A model generated the notes under the pieces. That model was not told the DNA's origin. It saw only the letters and a program-made list of their open reading frames with translations, and did not search any database. Shown in pieces: positions 17,225 through 25,578 of a stretch of 64,000 nucleotides of DNA. The translations under genes were made by a program, and so were the position numbers. The stretch is from contig NZ_SOCR01000007.1 of assembly GCF_004364335.1 (NCBI RefSeq), positions 124,001-188,000 on the forward strand, read 5' to 3'. The stretch comes from Pseudomonas graminis (GTDB taxonomy: Bacteria > Pseudomonadota > Gammaproteobacteria > Pseudomonadales > Pseudomonadaceae). Position 1 is the first letter of the stretch. The number at the start of each line of letters is the position of its first letter.

Positions 17225-18045
17225 CAGTGCGACTCTCCTTGTGGAATGCGGGGATCGCCGCGCCAGGCCGGTTCGCGCTTCTGCAGAAACGCGCGCAGAC
17301 CTTCCTGACCTTCGGCGCTGACGCGAATGCGTGCAATGGCGTTCTCGCAATAGCGGCGCAGGGCAGGGGTCAGCTCACCGTCGGCGACTTCACGCAGCAG
17401 GTCTTTGCTGACGCGCATGGCCTGGGGGCTGTTGAGCAGCAGGTTGGCGATCCAGTGTTCCAGTTGCTGTTCCAGCTCGGCGGCGGGGTAACACTCGGCC
17501 AGCAGGCCGATTTCCCGCGCCCGGGTGCCGTCGAAACGTTCGGCGGTCAGCGCATAGCGCCGCGCGTGACGTTCGCCAATCGCTTGCACCACGAACGGGC
17601 TGATCACCGCAGGCGCCAGGCCAATCTTCACTTCCGAGAGGCAGAACTGCGCATCGTCGGCGCCGATGGCCATGTCGCAGCAACTGATCAGGCCCAGCGC
17701 GCCGCCATAGGCCGCGCCTTGCACGACGGCGAGGGTCGGCGCTTTGAATTTGGCGAGGTTGTACATCAACTCGCCCAACTCGCGAGCGTCGCCCAGGTTG
17801 GTGTTGTAGTCGAGGTTGGCCGACTCCTGCATCCACGCGAGATCGGCACCGGCGCTGAAGTGCCGGCCGCGTCCGCGCAACAGCAGGAAGCGCAAGCTGT
17901 CGTCCTTCTGTAGCTGATCCAGGCCGATGATCAGCTCGCGAATCATTTGCGCATTGAAGGCGTTGTTTTTCTCCGGCCGGTTCAGCCACAGCGTGGCGAA
18001 CCCGCGTGGGTCGAGGGCGATGTCGAGGGTGGCGAAATCATTCAT
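17224..18045 (-). CDS. liuC: Methylglutaconyl-CoA hydratase (enoyl-CoA hydratase family, LiuC)
   Basis: A 273-residue crotonase-fold protein. The oxyanion-hole segments are FSAGADLAWMQE and VQGAAYGGALGLISCCD. SEVKIGLAPAVISPFV carries the region with the acid/base residue. It hydrates 3-methylglutaconyl-CoA to HMG-CoA, the fourth step of the pathway. ATG 18045 is preferred over an overlapping GTG at 18066 because a GAGAG site lies just upstream and residues before it are not conserved-looking. It is the third gene of liuABCD; substrate specificity comes from context. Confidence 0.93.
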   Translation of the reverse strand: MNDFATLDIALDPRGFATLWLNRPEKNNAFNAQMIRELIIGLDQLQKDDSLRFLLLRGRGRHFSAGADLAWMQESANLDYNTNLGDARELGELMYNLAKFKAPTLAVVQGAAYGGALGLISCCDMAIGADDAQFCLSEVKIGLAPAVISPFVVQAIGERHARRYALTAERFDGTRAREIGLLAECYPAAELEQQLEHWIANLLLNSPQAMRVSKDLLREVADGELTPALRRYCENAIARIRVSAEGQEGLRAFLQKREPAWRGDPRIPQGESH

Positions 18046-18062
18046 GGGGCGATTCTCTCGGG

Positions 18063-19670
18063 TCACATCCGGAACACGCCGAAGCGGGTCGGTTCGATGG
18101 CGGCGTTGAGCGAGGCGCTGATGGCCAGGCCGAGAATGTCGCGGGTCTGGGCGGGGTCGATGACGCCGTCATCCCACAGCCGGGCGCTGGAATACCAGGG
18201 ATGGCCCTGATGCTCGTACTGATCGAGGATCGGCTGGCGCAACGCGGCTTCTTCCTCGGCGCTGAAGGTCTGGCCGCTGCGTTCGGCCTGTTCGCGCTTG
18301 ACCTGCACCAGCACCCCGGCGGCCTGTTCGCCGCCCATGACGCCGATCCGCGCGTTGGGCCACATCCACAGAAAGCGCGGGTCGTAGGCACGGCCGCACA
18401 TGCCGTAGTTGCCCGCGCCAAAGCTGCCGCCGATGATCACGGTGAACTTCGGCACGTTCGCACAGGCCACGGCGGTGACCAGCTTGGCGCCGTGTTTGGC
18501 GATGCCGCCGGCCTCGTACTTCTGGCCGACCATGAAACCGGTGATGTTTTGCAGGAACAACAGCGGAATGCCGCGCTGGCAGGCCAGTTCGATAAGGTGC
18601 GCGCCTTTCTGCGCTGCCTCGGCGAAGAGGATACCGTTGTTGGCGAGGATGGCGATCGGGTAACCGTGCAGGTGGGAGAAGCCGCAGACCAGCGTGGTGC
18701 CGAACAGCGCCTTGAATTCATCGAAGATCGATCCGTCGACCAGTCGCGCGATGACTTCACGCACGTCGAATGGCTGCTTGGCGTCTGCGGGAACCACGCC
18801 GTACAACTCGTCATCCGCGTACAGCGGCGGCTGGGGCGGGCGGGTCTGTAACTGGCCGAGCTTGCGCCAGTTCAGGTTGGCCACGCAGCGCCGTGCCAGC
18901 GCCAAGGCGTGATCATCGCTGTCGGCATAGTGGTCGGCGACCCCGGAGACCTTGCAGTGCACGTCAGCCCCGCCAAGGTCTTCAGCGCTGACCACTTCGC
19001 CGGTGGCGGCTTTCACCAACGGCGGCCCGGCAAGGAAGATCGTCGCTTGTTCGCGGACCATGATGGTTTCGTCGGCCATGGCCGGCACATAGGCGCCGCC
19101 GGCGGTGCACGAGCCCATGACCACCGCAATCTGGGCGATGCCCTCGGCGCTCATGTTGGCCTGATTGAAGAAGATCCTGCCGAAATGTTCGCGGTCCGGG
19201 AACACTTCGTCCTGGCGGGGCAGGTTGGCGCCACCGGAGTCCACCAGGTAAATGCACGGCAGGCGGTTTTGCTGGGCGATGGTCTGGGCGCGCAGGTGTT
19301 TCTTCACGGTCAGCGGGTAATACGTGCCGCCTTTCACCGTCGCGTCGTTGGCGATGATCATGCATTCGACGCCTTCAACCCGACCGATCCCGGCGATGAG
19401 CCCTGCGGCCGGGACGTCTTCGCCGTACACGTCATGGGCGGCGAGCTGGCTGAGTTCGAGGAAGGGCGAACCGAGGTCGAGCAGGCGATTGATTCGCTCG
19501 CGGGGCAGCAATTTGCCCCGGGAAGTGTGGCGCTCCTGCGCCTTGGCACCGCCGCCGCGCTGGACGTGGTCGAGCAGGCTGTGCAGCGCGTCGAGTTGCT
19601 TGCGCATGGCGTCGCTGTTGGCGGCGAATTCCGGCGAACGCGGGTTGATCTGGGTATGCAGAGTGGTCAT
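18063..19670 (-). CDS. liuB: Methylcrotonyl-CoA carboxylase carboxyltransferase subunit (LiuB)
   Basis: A 535-residue acyl-CoA carboxyltransferase of the usual length. It has the two crotonase-like carboxyltransferase halves; characteristic segments are [36 protein letters not shown] and [19 protein letters not shown]. It transfers the carboxyl group from the LiuD biotin to 3-methylcrotonyl-CoA. GGAGG precedes ATG 19670. It lies 17 bases after liuA and 17 bases before the liuC start, so the genes form one operon. Confidence 0.95.
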   Translation of the reverse strand: MTTLHTQINPRSPEFAANSDAMRKQLDALHSLLDHVQRGGGAKAQERHTSRGKLLPRERINRLLDLGSPFLELSQLAAHDVYGEDVPAAGLIAGIGRVEGVECMIIANDATVKGGTYYPLTVKKHLRAQTIAQQNRLPCIYLVDSGGANLPRQDEVFPDREHFGRIFFNQANMSAEGIAQIAVVMGSCTAGGAYVPAMADETIMVREQATIFLAGPPLVKAATGEVVSAEDLGGADVHCKVSGVADHYADSDDHALALARRCVANLNWRKLGQLQTRPPQPPLYADDELYGVVPADAKQPFDVREVIARLVDGSIFDEFKALFGTTLVCGFSHLHGYPIAILANNGILFAEAAQKGAHLIELACQRGIPLLFLQNITGFMVGQKYEAGGIAKHGAKLVTAVACANVPKFTVIIGGSFGAGNYGMCGRAYDPRFLWMWPNARIGVMGGEQAAGVLVQVKREQAERSGQTFSAEEEAALRQPILDQYEHQGHPWYSSARLWDDGVIDPAQTRDILGLAISASLNAAIEPTRFGVFRM

Positions 19671-19686
19671 GGGGCCTCCGGCGCGG

Positions 19687-20850
19687 TCAGCGGGTTTCGT
19701 TGAACAGCTCACGCCCGATCAGCATGCGGCGGATCTCGCTGGTGCCGGCGCCGATCTCGTAGAGCTTGGCGTCGCGCAGCAGTCGTCCGGCCGGGAATTC
19801 GTTGATGTAGCCGTTGCCGCCGAGAATCTGAATGGTCTCCAGGGCAAATTGCGTCGCCCGTTCGGCGGCATAGAGGATCACCCCGGCAGCGTCCTTGCGC
19901 GTGGTCTCGCCGCGCTCGCAGGCCTGGGCCACGGCATACAGATAGGCGCGGCTGGCGTTGAGCTGGGTGTACATGTCGGCAACCTTGCCCTGGATCAGCT
20001 GGAACTCGCCGATGCTCTGGCCGAACTGTTTGCGGTCGTGAATGTACGGCAGGACGACGTCCATGCACGCCTGCATGATCCCGACCGGGCCGCCCGAGAG
20101 CACGACGCGCTCGTAATCCAGGCCGCTCATCAACACCTTCACGCCACCGTTGAGCGCACCGAGCAGGTTTTCTTCCGGCACCTCCACGTCATCGAAGAAC
20201 AGCTCGCAGGTGTTGGAGCCACGCATGCCGAGCTTGTCGAACTTGTTGCCCCGCGAGAAACCGCGCCAGTCGCGCTCGACGATGAACGCGCTGATGCCGT
20301 GGGCGCCTTTTTCCAGGTCGGTCTTGGCGTAGATCACGTAGGTATTGGCATCAGGGCCGTTGGTGATCCAGGTCTTGCTGCCGTTGAGCACGAAGCGGTC
20401 GCCGCGTCGGTCGGCGCGCAGCTTCATTGAGACCACGTCGGAACCGGCGTTGGGTTCGCTCATGGCCAGGGCGCCAACGTGCTCCCCGCTGATCAGCCTG
20501 GGCAGGTAGCGGGCTTTCTGTTCGGGCGTGCCGTTGCGGTTGATCTGGTTGACACAGAGATTGGAGTGGGCGCCGTAAGACAATGCCGCGGAGGCCGAAC
20601 CCCGACTGATTTCTTCCATGGCGATGACATGGGCCAGGTAGCCCAGTCCCGCGCCGCCGTACTCTTCATCGACGGTTATGCCCAGCAGACCCATGTCGCC
20701 GAACTTGCGCCACATGTCGGCGGGGAAGAGGTTGTCTTTGTCGATCTGTGCAGCGCGTGGCGCCAGCTCGGCAGCAACGAAGGCGCGCACCTGATCGCGG
20801 AGCATGTCGAGGGTTTCGCCGAGGCCGAAATTGAGCGTGGGGTAATTCAT
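19687..20850 (-). CDS. liuA: Isovaleryl-CoA dehydrogenase (LiuA)
   Basis: This 387-residue acyl-CoA dehydrogenase begins the liu operon. The FAD and substrate segments are typical, such as [15 protein letters not shown] and [14 protein letters not shown]; a C-terminal [30 protein letters not shown] segment is also present. The catalytic glutamate of isovaleryl-type enzymes fits the [11 protein letters not shown] position. It converts isovaleryl-CoA to 3-methylcrotonyl-CoA and passes electrons to ETF. ATG 20850 gives the usual family N-terminus MNYPTLNF; an in-frame ATG at 20859 is an alternative. A LiuR-like palindrome lies about 60-75 bases upstream. Confidence 0.94.
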   Translation of the reverse strand: MNYPTLNFGLGETLDMLRDQVRAFVAAELAPRAAQIDKDNLFPADMWRKFGDMGLLGITVDEEYGGAGLGYLAHVIAMEEISRGSASAALSYGAHSNLCVNQINRNGTPEQKARYLPRLISGEHVGALAMSEPNAGSDVVSMKLRADRRGDRFVLNGSKTWITNGPDANTYVIYAKTDLEKGAHGISAFIVERDWRGFSRGNKFDKLGMRGSNTCELFFDDVEVPEENLLGALNGGVKVLMSGLDYERVVLSGGPVGIMQACMDVVLPYIHDRKQFGQSIGEFQLIQGKVADMYTQLNASRAYLYAVAQACERGETTRKDAAGVILYAAERATQFALETIQILGGNGYINEFPAGRLLRDAKLYEIGAGTSEIRRMLIGRELFNETR

Positions 20851-20909
20851 GGACTGCATCCCGAGTTGTTATTGGAGGGCTGTCAGGGAGGAAGGAGAAT
20901 GTGTCACCT

Positions 20910-20923
20910 TTACGTTAACGTAA
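20910..20923. promoter_or_regulatory. LiuR operator upstream of liuA
   Basis: TTACGTTAACGTAA is a perfect 14-bp palindrome about 60 bases upstream of the liuA start. A minus-strand TTGACA lies at 20946-20941, just upstream. Nearly the same palindrome occurs at the MerR-type liuR gene, which supports its role as the shared operator. LiuR boxes of this type are known from the MerR-family regulators of this pathway. Confidence 0.85.
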
Positions 20924-21010
20924 GCCTGCGGTCGTGTTGATGTCAACGGGGATGAATGGCTGCCGCGGGAATAACGGAAGGGGGAGAGGTCTACAAATGC
21001 CAGATAGCAC

Positions 21011-21034
21011 GAAGGGGAGCCTGGGCTCCCCTTC
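21011..21034 (-). terminator. Hairpin ending crcY
   Basis: GAAGGGGAGCC and GGCTCCCCTTC pair perfectly over 11 bp around two bases. The predicted transcript ends here, although no strong T-run follows, so termination may be partial or factor-assisted. Confidence 0.6.
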
Positions 21035-21368
21035 AAGTTCGATTGCATGCTCGTTTTTATTGTTAGGTGGCCTGTTGTTGTTTTTGGCGACCAGCCTTTT
21101 TTTGCTTTTTTGAGCGACCCCCAAACGGGGCCAAGAGCAAACGTATTTTTTTGAGCGCTGATCCGCTTCGATCTTTCGATCCGACTCGTCTGGTAGCTGC
21201 CTGAACGCAGTCTTGTTGTTCTCAGTCCGGTCGTGAGGCCAAGGCCTCAAGTAGCGCAATCCACTCCAAAAAAATCAGTTAGCTGCGTCTCTGTCCGTGT
21301 TGTTCTTGTTATGTCAGAGCCGATACGTCTTGTTTTTATTGGGTTATCGCATTTGTTATTTTTGTTGT
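21011..21368 (-). ncRNA. crcY: CrcY-type Hfq/Crc-titrating small RNA
   Basis: A roughly 358-nt transcript is predicted on the minus strand, starting near 21368, 12 bases past a sigma-54 -12 element, and ending in an 11-bp hairpin. It contains at least six A-rich CA motifs (AAnAAnAA-type), seen on the plus strand as TTGTT/TTTTATTG runs at 21353-21368, 21329-21341, 21297-21312, 21212-21221, 21072-21085 and 21053-21065. CrcZ/CrcY/CrcX RNAs soak up Hfq-Crc to relieve catabolite repression and are transcribed by RpoN with CbrB. The location beside the HMG-CoA lyase gene matches recalled crcY placement in P. putida KT2440 (between PP_3540 and PP_3541). The gene-free stretch 20851-21541 is otherwise non-coding. 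Confidence 0.85.
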
Positions 21369-21379
21369 ACGTAAGAGAT

Positions 21380-21396
21380 AGCAGAAGCCATGCCAA
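21380..21396 (-). promoter_or_regulatory. Sigma-54 (RpoN) promoter of crcY
   Basis: On the minus strand TTGGCATGGCTTCTGCT follows the YTGGCACGrNNNTTGCW layout exactly in spacing, with two substitutions (C to T in the -24 block, T to C before TGC). The conserved GG and GC dinucleotides are intact. Transcription would begin about 12 bases beyond, near 21368. Confidence 0.82.
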
Positions 21397-21477
21397 CTTC
21401 CAGAAGGTCCCGGTTTACGGGGCTTTGCGGGCTACACCGGCCTGGATTCAGTGCTGAATCTGTGGCCAGGTGTTTCC

Positions 21478-21520
21478 GTGTTACCCGTTTCCCTGAACGC
21501 GATGGCGGGCAGGGTAACAC
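21478..21520. promoter_or_regulatory. Inverted repeat, candidate CbrB enhancer site
   Basis: GTGTTACCC (21478-21486) and GGGTAACAC (21512-21520) are perfect 9-bp inverted arms separated by 25 bases. They lie about 85-125 bases upstream of the sigma-54 promoter, a normal position for an activator of RpoN. The TGTTAC/GTAACA arms agree with the half-sites recalled for CbrB, but the spacing here (29 bases between the 6-mers) is longer than the about 14 recalled. Confidence 0.6.
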
Positions 21521-21541
21521 TGTGTGACAACTTGTCGCACA

Positions 21542-22441
21542 TCAGGCCGACAGACGTGCCTTCGCCACCCGCGAGCCGTTTGCCCGACCCAGCGTGTCGC
21601 TGATGCGTTGGCCGGCTGCGATCAGCTTGTCCAGATCGATACCGGTCTCGATGCCGAGGCCGTTCAGCAGGTAAACCACGTCCTCGCTGGCCACGTTGCC
21701 GGTCGCGCCTTTGGCGTAGGGGCAGCCGCCGAGGCCGGCCACGGAACTGTCGAATACCTGAATGCCTTCCAGCAGGCTGGCGTAGATGTTGGCCAGCGCC
21801 TGGCCGTAAGTGTCGTGGAAATGCCCGGCCAGCTTGCCGCGGGGGATCTGCCCGGCCACCACGTCGAACAGCGTGCGGGTAGCGCCCGGCGTGCCGGTGC
21901 CGATGGTGTCGCCCAGAGAAACCTCGTAGCAGCCCATGGCGTACAGCTCGTTGGCGACCGCCGCCACTTGCTTCGGCGCGATCTCACCTTCATAGGGGCA
22001 ACCCAGCACGCAGGACACGTAGCCGCGAACGCTGATGCCGTGCAGGCGCGCGGCCTCCATGATCGGCAGAAACCGGTCCAGGCTTTCGCTGATCGAGCAA
22101 TTGATGTTGCGCTGGGAGAACGACTCCGATGCGGCGGCGAACACGGCGATTTCCTTAACGCCGGCCGCCAGCGCGTCTTCGAACCCCCGCAGGTTGGGCG
22201 CCAGCGCGGCGTAGGTCACGCCGTCCTTGCGCTGGATGCCGGCGAACAGCTCAGCGGAGCCCGCCATCTGCGGCACCCATTTTGGCGAAACGAAACTGCC
22301 CGCCTCGATATAGCTGACGCCCGCGTCGGCGAGGTCATGCACCAGTTGCAGTTTGTCGGCGACACTGACCGGCCGGGATTCGTTCTGCAGGCCGTCCCGG
22401 GGGCCGACTTCGACCAGACGCACACGCTGAGGGAGAGACAT
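21542..22441 (-). CDS. liuE: Hydroxymethylglutaryl-CoA lyase (LiuE)
   Basis: A 299-residue HMG-CoA lyase of standard length. It has the TIM-barrel start VRLVEVGPRDGLQNE, the SVRGYVSCVLGCPYEG metal/substrate region, GHFHDTYG with the metal-binding histidines and GLGGCPYAKGATGN with the catalytic-loop cysteine. It cleaves HMG-CoA to acetyl-CoA and acetoacetate, the last step of the liu pathway. Here it is 55 bases downstream of liuR, not after liuD, and crcY lies between it and liuA. A separate liuR-liuE unit is therefore likely. Confidence 0.95.
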   Translation of the reverse strand: MSLPQRVRLVEVGPRDGLQNESRPVSVADKLQLVHDLADAGVSYIEAGSFVSPKWVPQMAGSAELFAGIQRKDGVTYAALAPNLRGFEDALAAGVKEIAVFAAASESFSQRNINCSISESLDRFLPIMEAARLHGISVRGYVSCVLGCPYEGEIAPKQVAAVANELYAMGCYEVSLGDTIGTGTPGATRTLFDVVAGQIPRGKLAGHFHDTYGQALANIYASLLEGIQVFDSSVAGLGGCPYAKGATGNVASEDVVYLLNGLGIETGIDLDKLIAAGQRISDTLGRANGSRVAKARLSA

Positions 22442-22495
22442 ATCGGCATCGTTCCTGAAAGGTGTTGCTTTAGGTTGTTTTTATAAAGACTTGAT

Positions 22496-22876
22496 TCAGC
22501 GGGTTATTTCAAGCGCGGCCTTGCAGCGTTCCTCCGCCGTGTCGAGTTCCAGTTGCATCTGCTGAATATCCAGAAGCTGCTGATCCAGCTGGGCGCGACG
22601 CTCGGCGATTTTCTCCAGCATAGTGCTCAATTGTTTGTGATTGCCGCCGGCGGGGTCGTACAGACCGATGAGGTCGCGGCACTCGGCGAGCGAGAAGCCG
22701 ATGCGCTTGCCGCGCAGAATCAGCTTGAGGGTGACCTTGTCTCGGGCCGAATAAACACGCTCCTGCCCACGCCGTTCCGGGCTGAGCATGCCTTGTTCTT
22801 CGTAGAAGCGGATGGTGCGGGTGGTGATGTCCAGCTCGCGGGCAAGGTCGGAAATGCTGTAGGTGGTGGCAGTCAT
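22496..22876 (-). CDS. liuR: MerR family regulator of leucine/isovalerate catabolism (LiuR)
   Basis: This 126-residue MerR protein starts with the winged-helix segment SISDLARELDITTRTIRFYEEQGMLSP and continues through a coiled-coil (about residues 75-115) without the C-terminal cysteines of metal sensors. It represses the liu genes in related bacteria. ATG 22876 is preferred because a LiuR palindrome (22921-22936) lies 45 bases upstream, in the promoter; ATG 22900 would add eight non-conserved-looking residues and place the start much closer to the operator. It neighbours liuE in the same direction. Confidence 0.92.
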   Translation of the reverse strand: MTATTYSISDLARELDITTRTIRFYEEQGMLSPERRGQERVYSARDKVTLKLILRGKRIGFSLAECRDLIGLYDPAGGNHKQLSTMLEKIAERRAQLDQQLLDIQQMQLELDTAEERCKAALEITR

Positions 22877-22920
22877 TGCAGTGCTCGATACGGAAGGCAT
22901 GGGCGTAACGTAAGTTGGGC

Positions 22921-22936
22921 TTTACGTTAACGTCAA
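22921..22936. promoter_or_regulatory. LiuR operator upstream of liuR
   Basis: TTTACGTTAACGTCAA has the same ACGTTAACGT core as the liuA operator and is symmetric at 14 of 16 positions. A second, weaker half-site (AACGTAAG) lies at about 22907-22914. The site allows LiuR to control liuR-liuE and implies autoregulation. Confidence 0.82.
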
Positions 22937-22960
22937 GCGGCGTATCAATACCTTCGCCTT

Positions 22961-23116
22961 CTTCCCGGCTAAAGCCGGTCCTACTTGATCACCGCGTTCT
23001 CACTGGATGATCGCATTCTAATTGTAGGACCGGCTTCAGCCGGGAAGGGGTCAGATGGCAGCACCTCAAAACTGATGGTGTTCACACCGGCCTCTTCCCG
23101 GCTAAAGCCAGTCCTA
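22961..23116. repeat. Three REP elements
   Basis: Units at about 22961-22984, 23024-23046 and 23093-23116 share the CCGGCT-AAAGCC(G/A)G core in alternating orientation. They fill the space between liuR and the LysR gene. Confidence 0.88.
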
Positions 23117-23142
23117 CAAAGACCGCATGCGCCGCTGAACGC

Positions 23143-24090
23143 TTATTTCACCGCCGCCTCAAGGGTCTTGCCCAGCTTGCGTTCCTGCGCCGTCACCAAC
23201 TGGCACAGCTCGATGATCTGCTCGCGCATCCAGCGGTTCGCCGGGTCCTGATCGGTGCTTTCGTGCCAGTAGAGGTGAGTTTCCACGGTCGGCACGTCGT
23301 TCACCGGCAGGTACACGAAATGCAGGTCATTGCGTCGGGCGAAACGCTCGGGAACCGTCATCACCATGTCGGTCTGCTGCAGCACTTGAGAGGCCATCAG
23401 GTAATGCTGCGAACGCAACGCCACCTTGCGCTGGATACCCATTTTCCCCAGGGCCAGATCCACGTAACCCAAGCCGCTACGCCGACTGGAAATATGAATG
23501 TGCGCGACGCCGAGGTAGTCATCAAGACTGATGGCATCCTTGTTAGCCAGTGGGTGACCGCGGCGCATGGCGCACACATAGTGGTCTTCCATCAGCTTGA
23601 CGTGGCGCACCTGCGGGTCAGTGTTCAGCGGCGCATCCACGGCGAAATCCAGTCGGCCCGCCGCCAGTTCCTTGGTCGTCTCCCGGCGTTTGGACAGAAA
23701 GCTTTCAATGGTCACGGCCGGCGCCAGACGCCGTAGCCGCTGGAACAGCGCCGGCAATATCACCGCCTCGGTGAGGTCGGTCATGCTGATGCGGTAATTC
23801 TTGTTGGCCTGCAGCGGATTGAAAATCCGGCTCTCCTGAACTGAAACTCTCAGCAATGACAGGGCGTTGCGGACGGGGCCGATGATGTTCTGCGCCATCG
23901 GCGTGGGCACCATGCCCTGGGCAGTGCGCACGAACAGCGGGTCGTTGAAGGTTTCGCGCAGACGTGACAGGGCATTGGACACGGCAGGCTGGGTGATGCC
24001 GACGATCTGACCGGCGCGGGTCAGGTTGGCTTCGGTGTAAATGGCGTCAAACACAATAAAGAGATTGAGATCGACCTTGCTCAGGTTCAT
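23143..24090 (-). CDS. LysR family transcriptional regulator
   Basis: A 315-residue protein with the LysR winged helix (SKVDLNLFIVFDAIYTEANL, then GITQPAVSNALSRLR) and a C-terminal periplasmic-binding-like effector domain. ATG 24090 gives the normal MNLSKVDLNLF start; a 16-residue longer frame is not supported. It is divergent from the acyl-CoA dehydrogenase gene 157 bases away, so that gene is its likely target. Its N-terminus resembles the NodD/LeuO-like branch, but the effector is unknown. Confidence 0.9.
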   Translation of the reverse strand: MNLSKVDLNLFIVFDAIYTEANLTRAGQIVGITQPAVSNALSRLRETFNDPLFVRTAQGMVPTPMAQNIIGPVRNALSLLRVSVQESRIFNPLQANKNYRISMTDLTEAVILPALFQRLRRLAPAVTIESFLSKRRETTKELAAGRLDFAVDAPLNTDPQVRHVKLMEDHYVCAMRRGHPLANKDAISLDDYLGVAHIHISSRRSGLGYVDLALGKMGIQRKVALRSQHYLMASQVLQQTDMVMTVPERFARRNDLHFVYLPVNDVPTVETHLYWHESTDQDPANRWMREQIIELCQLVTAQERKLGKTLEAAVK

Positions 24091-24247
24091 TGCTGTGCGC
24101 CTCGTGCAGTTCTTGTTGTTTGGAATGCGCCGAATCATATATCGGTTATGAATGTTTATACACGCCGAGAATAGGTTAGATAAATGGGGGGCGCTGTTCT
24201 AGCATCGGATCACGACCTGACACCACCTCACAGAAGGCAGCTGCCCC

Positions 24248-25456
24248 ATGGATTTCGCTTACTCCCCCAAGGTTCAGGCACTGCGCGAGCGCGTGACCGC
24301 CTTCATGGACGCTTACGTGTACCCGGCCGAACCGGTGTTCGAGCGTCAAGTGGCCGAAGGCGAACGCTGGCAACCGACGGCGATCATGGAGGCGCTCAAG
24401 GCGAAGGCAAAGGCCGAGGGGTTATGGAACCTGTTTTTGCCGGAATCCGAACTCGGGGCAGGGCTGTCGAACCTCGAATACGCGCCCCTGGCGGAGATCA
24501 TGGGCCGCTCGCTGCTGGGCCCGGAGCCCTTCAACTGTTCCGCGCCGGACACCGGCAACATGGAAGTGCTGGTGCGCTACGCCAATGACGCGCAGAAGGA
24601 GCGGTGGCTGGAGCCCTTGCTGCGGGGCGAGATTCGCTCGGCCTTCGCCATGACCGAGCCCGACGTGGCATCCTCGGATGCCACCAACATGGCCGCTACG
24701 GCGATGCGCGATGGCGATGAGTGGGTCATTAATGGACGCAAGTGGTGGACGTCCGGGGCCTGCGACCCGCGCTGCAAGATCATGGTTTTCATGGGCCTGA
24801 GTAACCCGGACGGCCCTCGTCACCAGCAGCATTCAATGATTCTGGTGCCGACTGACACGGCCGGGGTAAAAATCGTACGACCGCTGCCAGTGTTCGGCTA
24901 CGACGATGCGCCCCATGGCCACGCCGAAGTGCTGTTTGAAAACGTGCGCGTGCCGTACGAAAACGTCCTGCTGGGTGAAGGACGCGGGTTCGAAATTGCC
25001 CAGGGTCGCCTTGGCCCGGGCAGGATCCACCACTGCATGCGTTCGGTCGGCATGGCGGAACGGGCGCTGGAACTGATGTGCAAACGCTCGGTGCAGCGCA
25101 CGGCGTTTGGTCGCCCGCTGGCCCGACTGGGCGGCAACATCGACAAGATCGCCGACTCGCGGATGGAAATCGACATGGCCCGCCTGTTGACCCTGAAAGC
25201 CGCTTACATGATGGACACGGTGGGCAACAAGGTGGCGAAAAGCGAGATCGCGCAGATCAAAGTGGTTGCCCCGAACGTCGCCTTGCGGGTGATCGATCGG
25301 GCGATCCAGATCCACGGCGGCGCGGGGGTGTCCGGCGATTTCCCGCTGGCGTACATGTACGCCATGCAGCGCACCCTGCGCCTGGCCGACGGCCCGGACG
25401 AAGTGCACCGCGCGGCGATCGGGAAGTTCGAAGTCGGCAAGTACGCAAATCTGTAG
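24248..25456 (+). CDS. Acyl-CoA dehydrogenase (ACAD10/11-like)
   Basis: This 402-residue flavoprotein has an [15 protein letters not shown] nucleotide-binding segment, the [19 protein letters not shown] loop and a C-terminal [34 protein letters not shown] block. The ADGPDEVHR ending is typical of the ACAD10/11-type family that acts on longer or branched acyl-CoAs. It donates electrons to ETF. It is controlled by the divergent LysR gene by inference. Its TAG stop codon lies inside the next REP element. Confidence 0.9.
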   Translation: MDFAYSPKVQALRERVTAFMDAYVYPAEPVFERQVAEGERWQPTAIMEALKAKAKAEGLWNLFLPESELGAGLSNLEYAPLAEIMGRSLLGPEPFNCSAPDTGNMEVLVRYANDAQKERWLEPLLRGEIRSAFAMTEPDVASSDATNMAATAMRDGDEWVINGRKWWTSGACDPRCKIMVFMGLSNPDGPRHQQHSMILVPTDTAGVKIVRPLPVFGYDDAPHGHAEVLFENVRVPYENVLLGEGRGFEIAQGRLGPGRIHHCMRSVGMAERALELMCKRSVQRTAFGRPLARLGGNIDKIADSRMEIDMARLLTLKAAYMMDTVGNKVAKSEIAQIKVVAPNVALRVIDRAIQIHGGAGVSGDFPLAYMYAMQRTLRLADGPDEVHRAAIGKFEVGKYANL

Positions 25457-25535
25457 GAGCCGGCTTGCTGGCGAACCCGGTCAATCAGGGATGAGCATGT
25501 CGACTGACCCAATGCGTTCGCCAGCAAGCCGGCTC
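25453..25535. repeat. Inverted pair of GGAGCCGGCTTGCTGGCGAA-type repeats
   Basis: GTAGGAGCCGGCTTGCTGGC and its mirror CGCCAGCAAGCCGGCTC are paired over this interval. The left arm overlaps the stop codon of the acyl-CoA dehydrogenase. It could act as a strong RNA 3' hairpin or terminator between convergent genes. Confidence 0.88.
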
Positions 25536-25578
25536 AGAGTGTGCGTTCAGTGACCAGGACACAGCGGCTTGAACTGCC

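Noticed and set aside
15227-17308. Plus-strand ORF of 693 codons over liuD
   Set aside because: Antisense to the clearly recognised biotin carboxylase gene; low-complexity, Arg/His-rich, and no ribosome-binding site.
20915-21259. 114-codon minus-strand ORF in the region 3' of crcY
   Set aside because: It starts with TTG inside the predicted sRNA, has a Lys/Asn-rich low-complexity composition and runs through the terminator hairpin, so it is not a likely protein.
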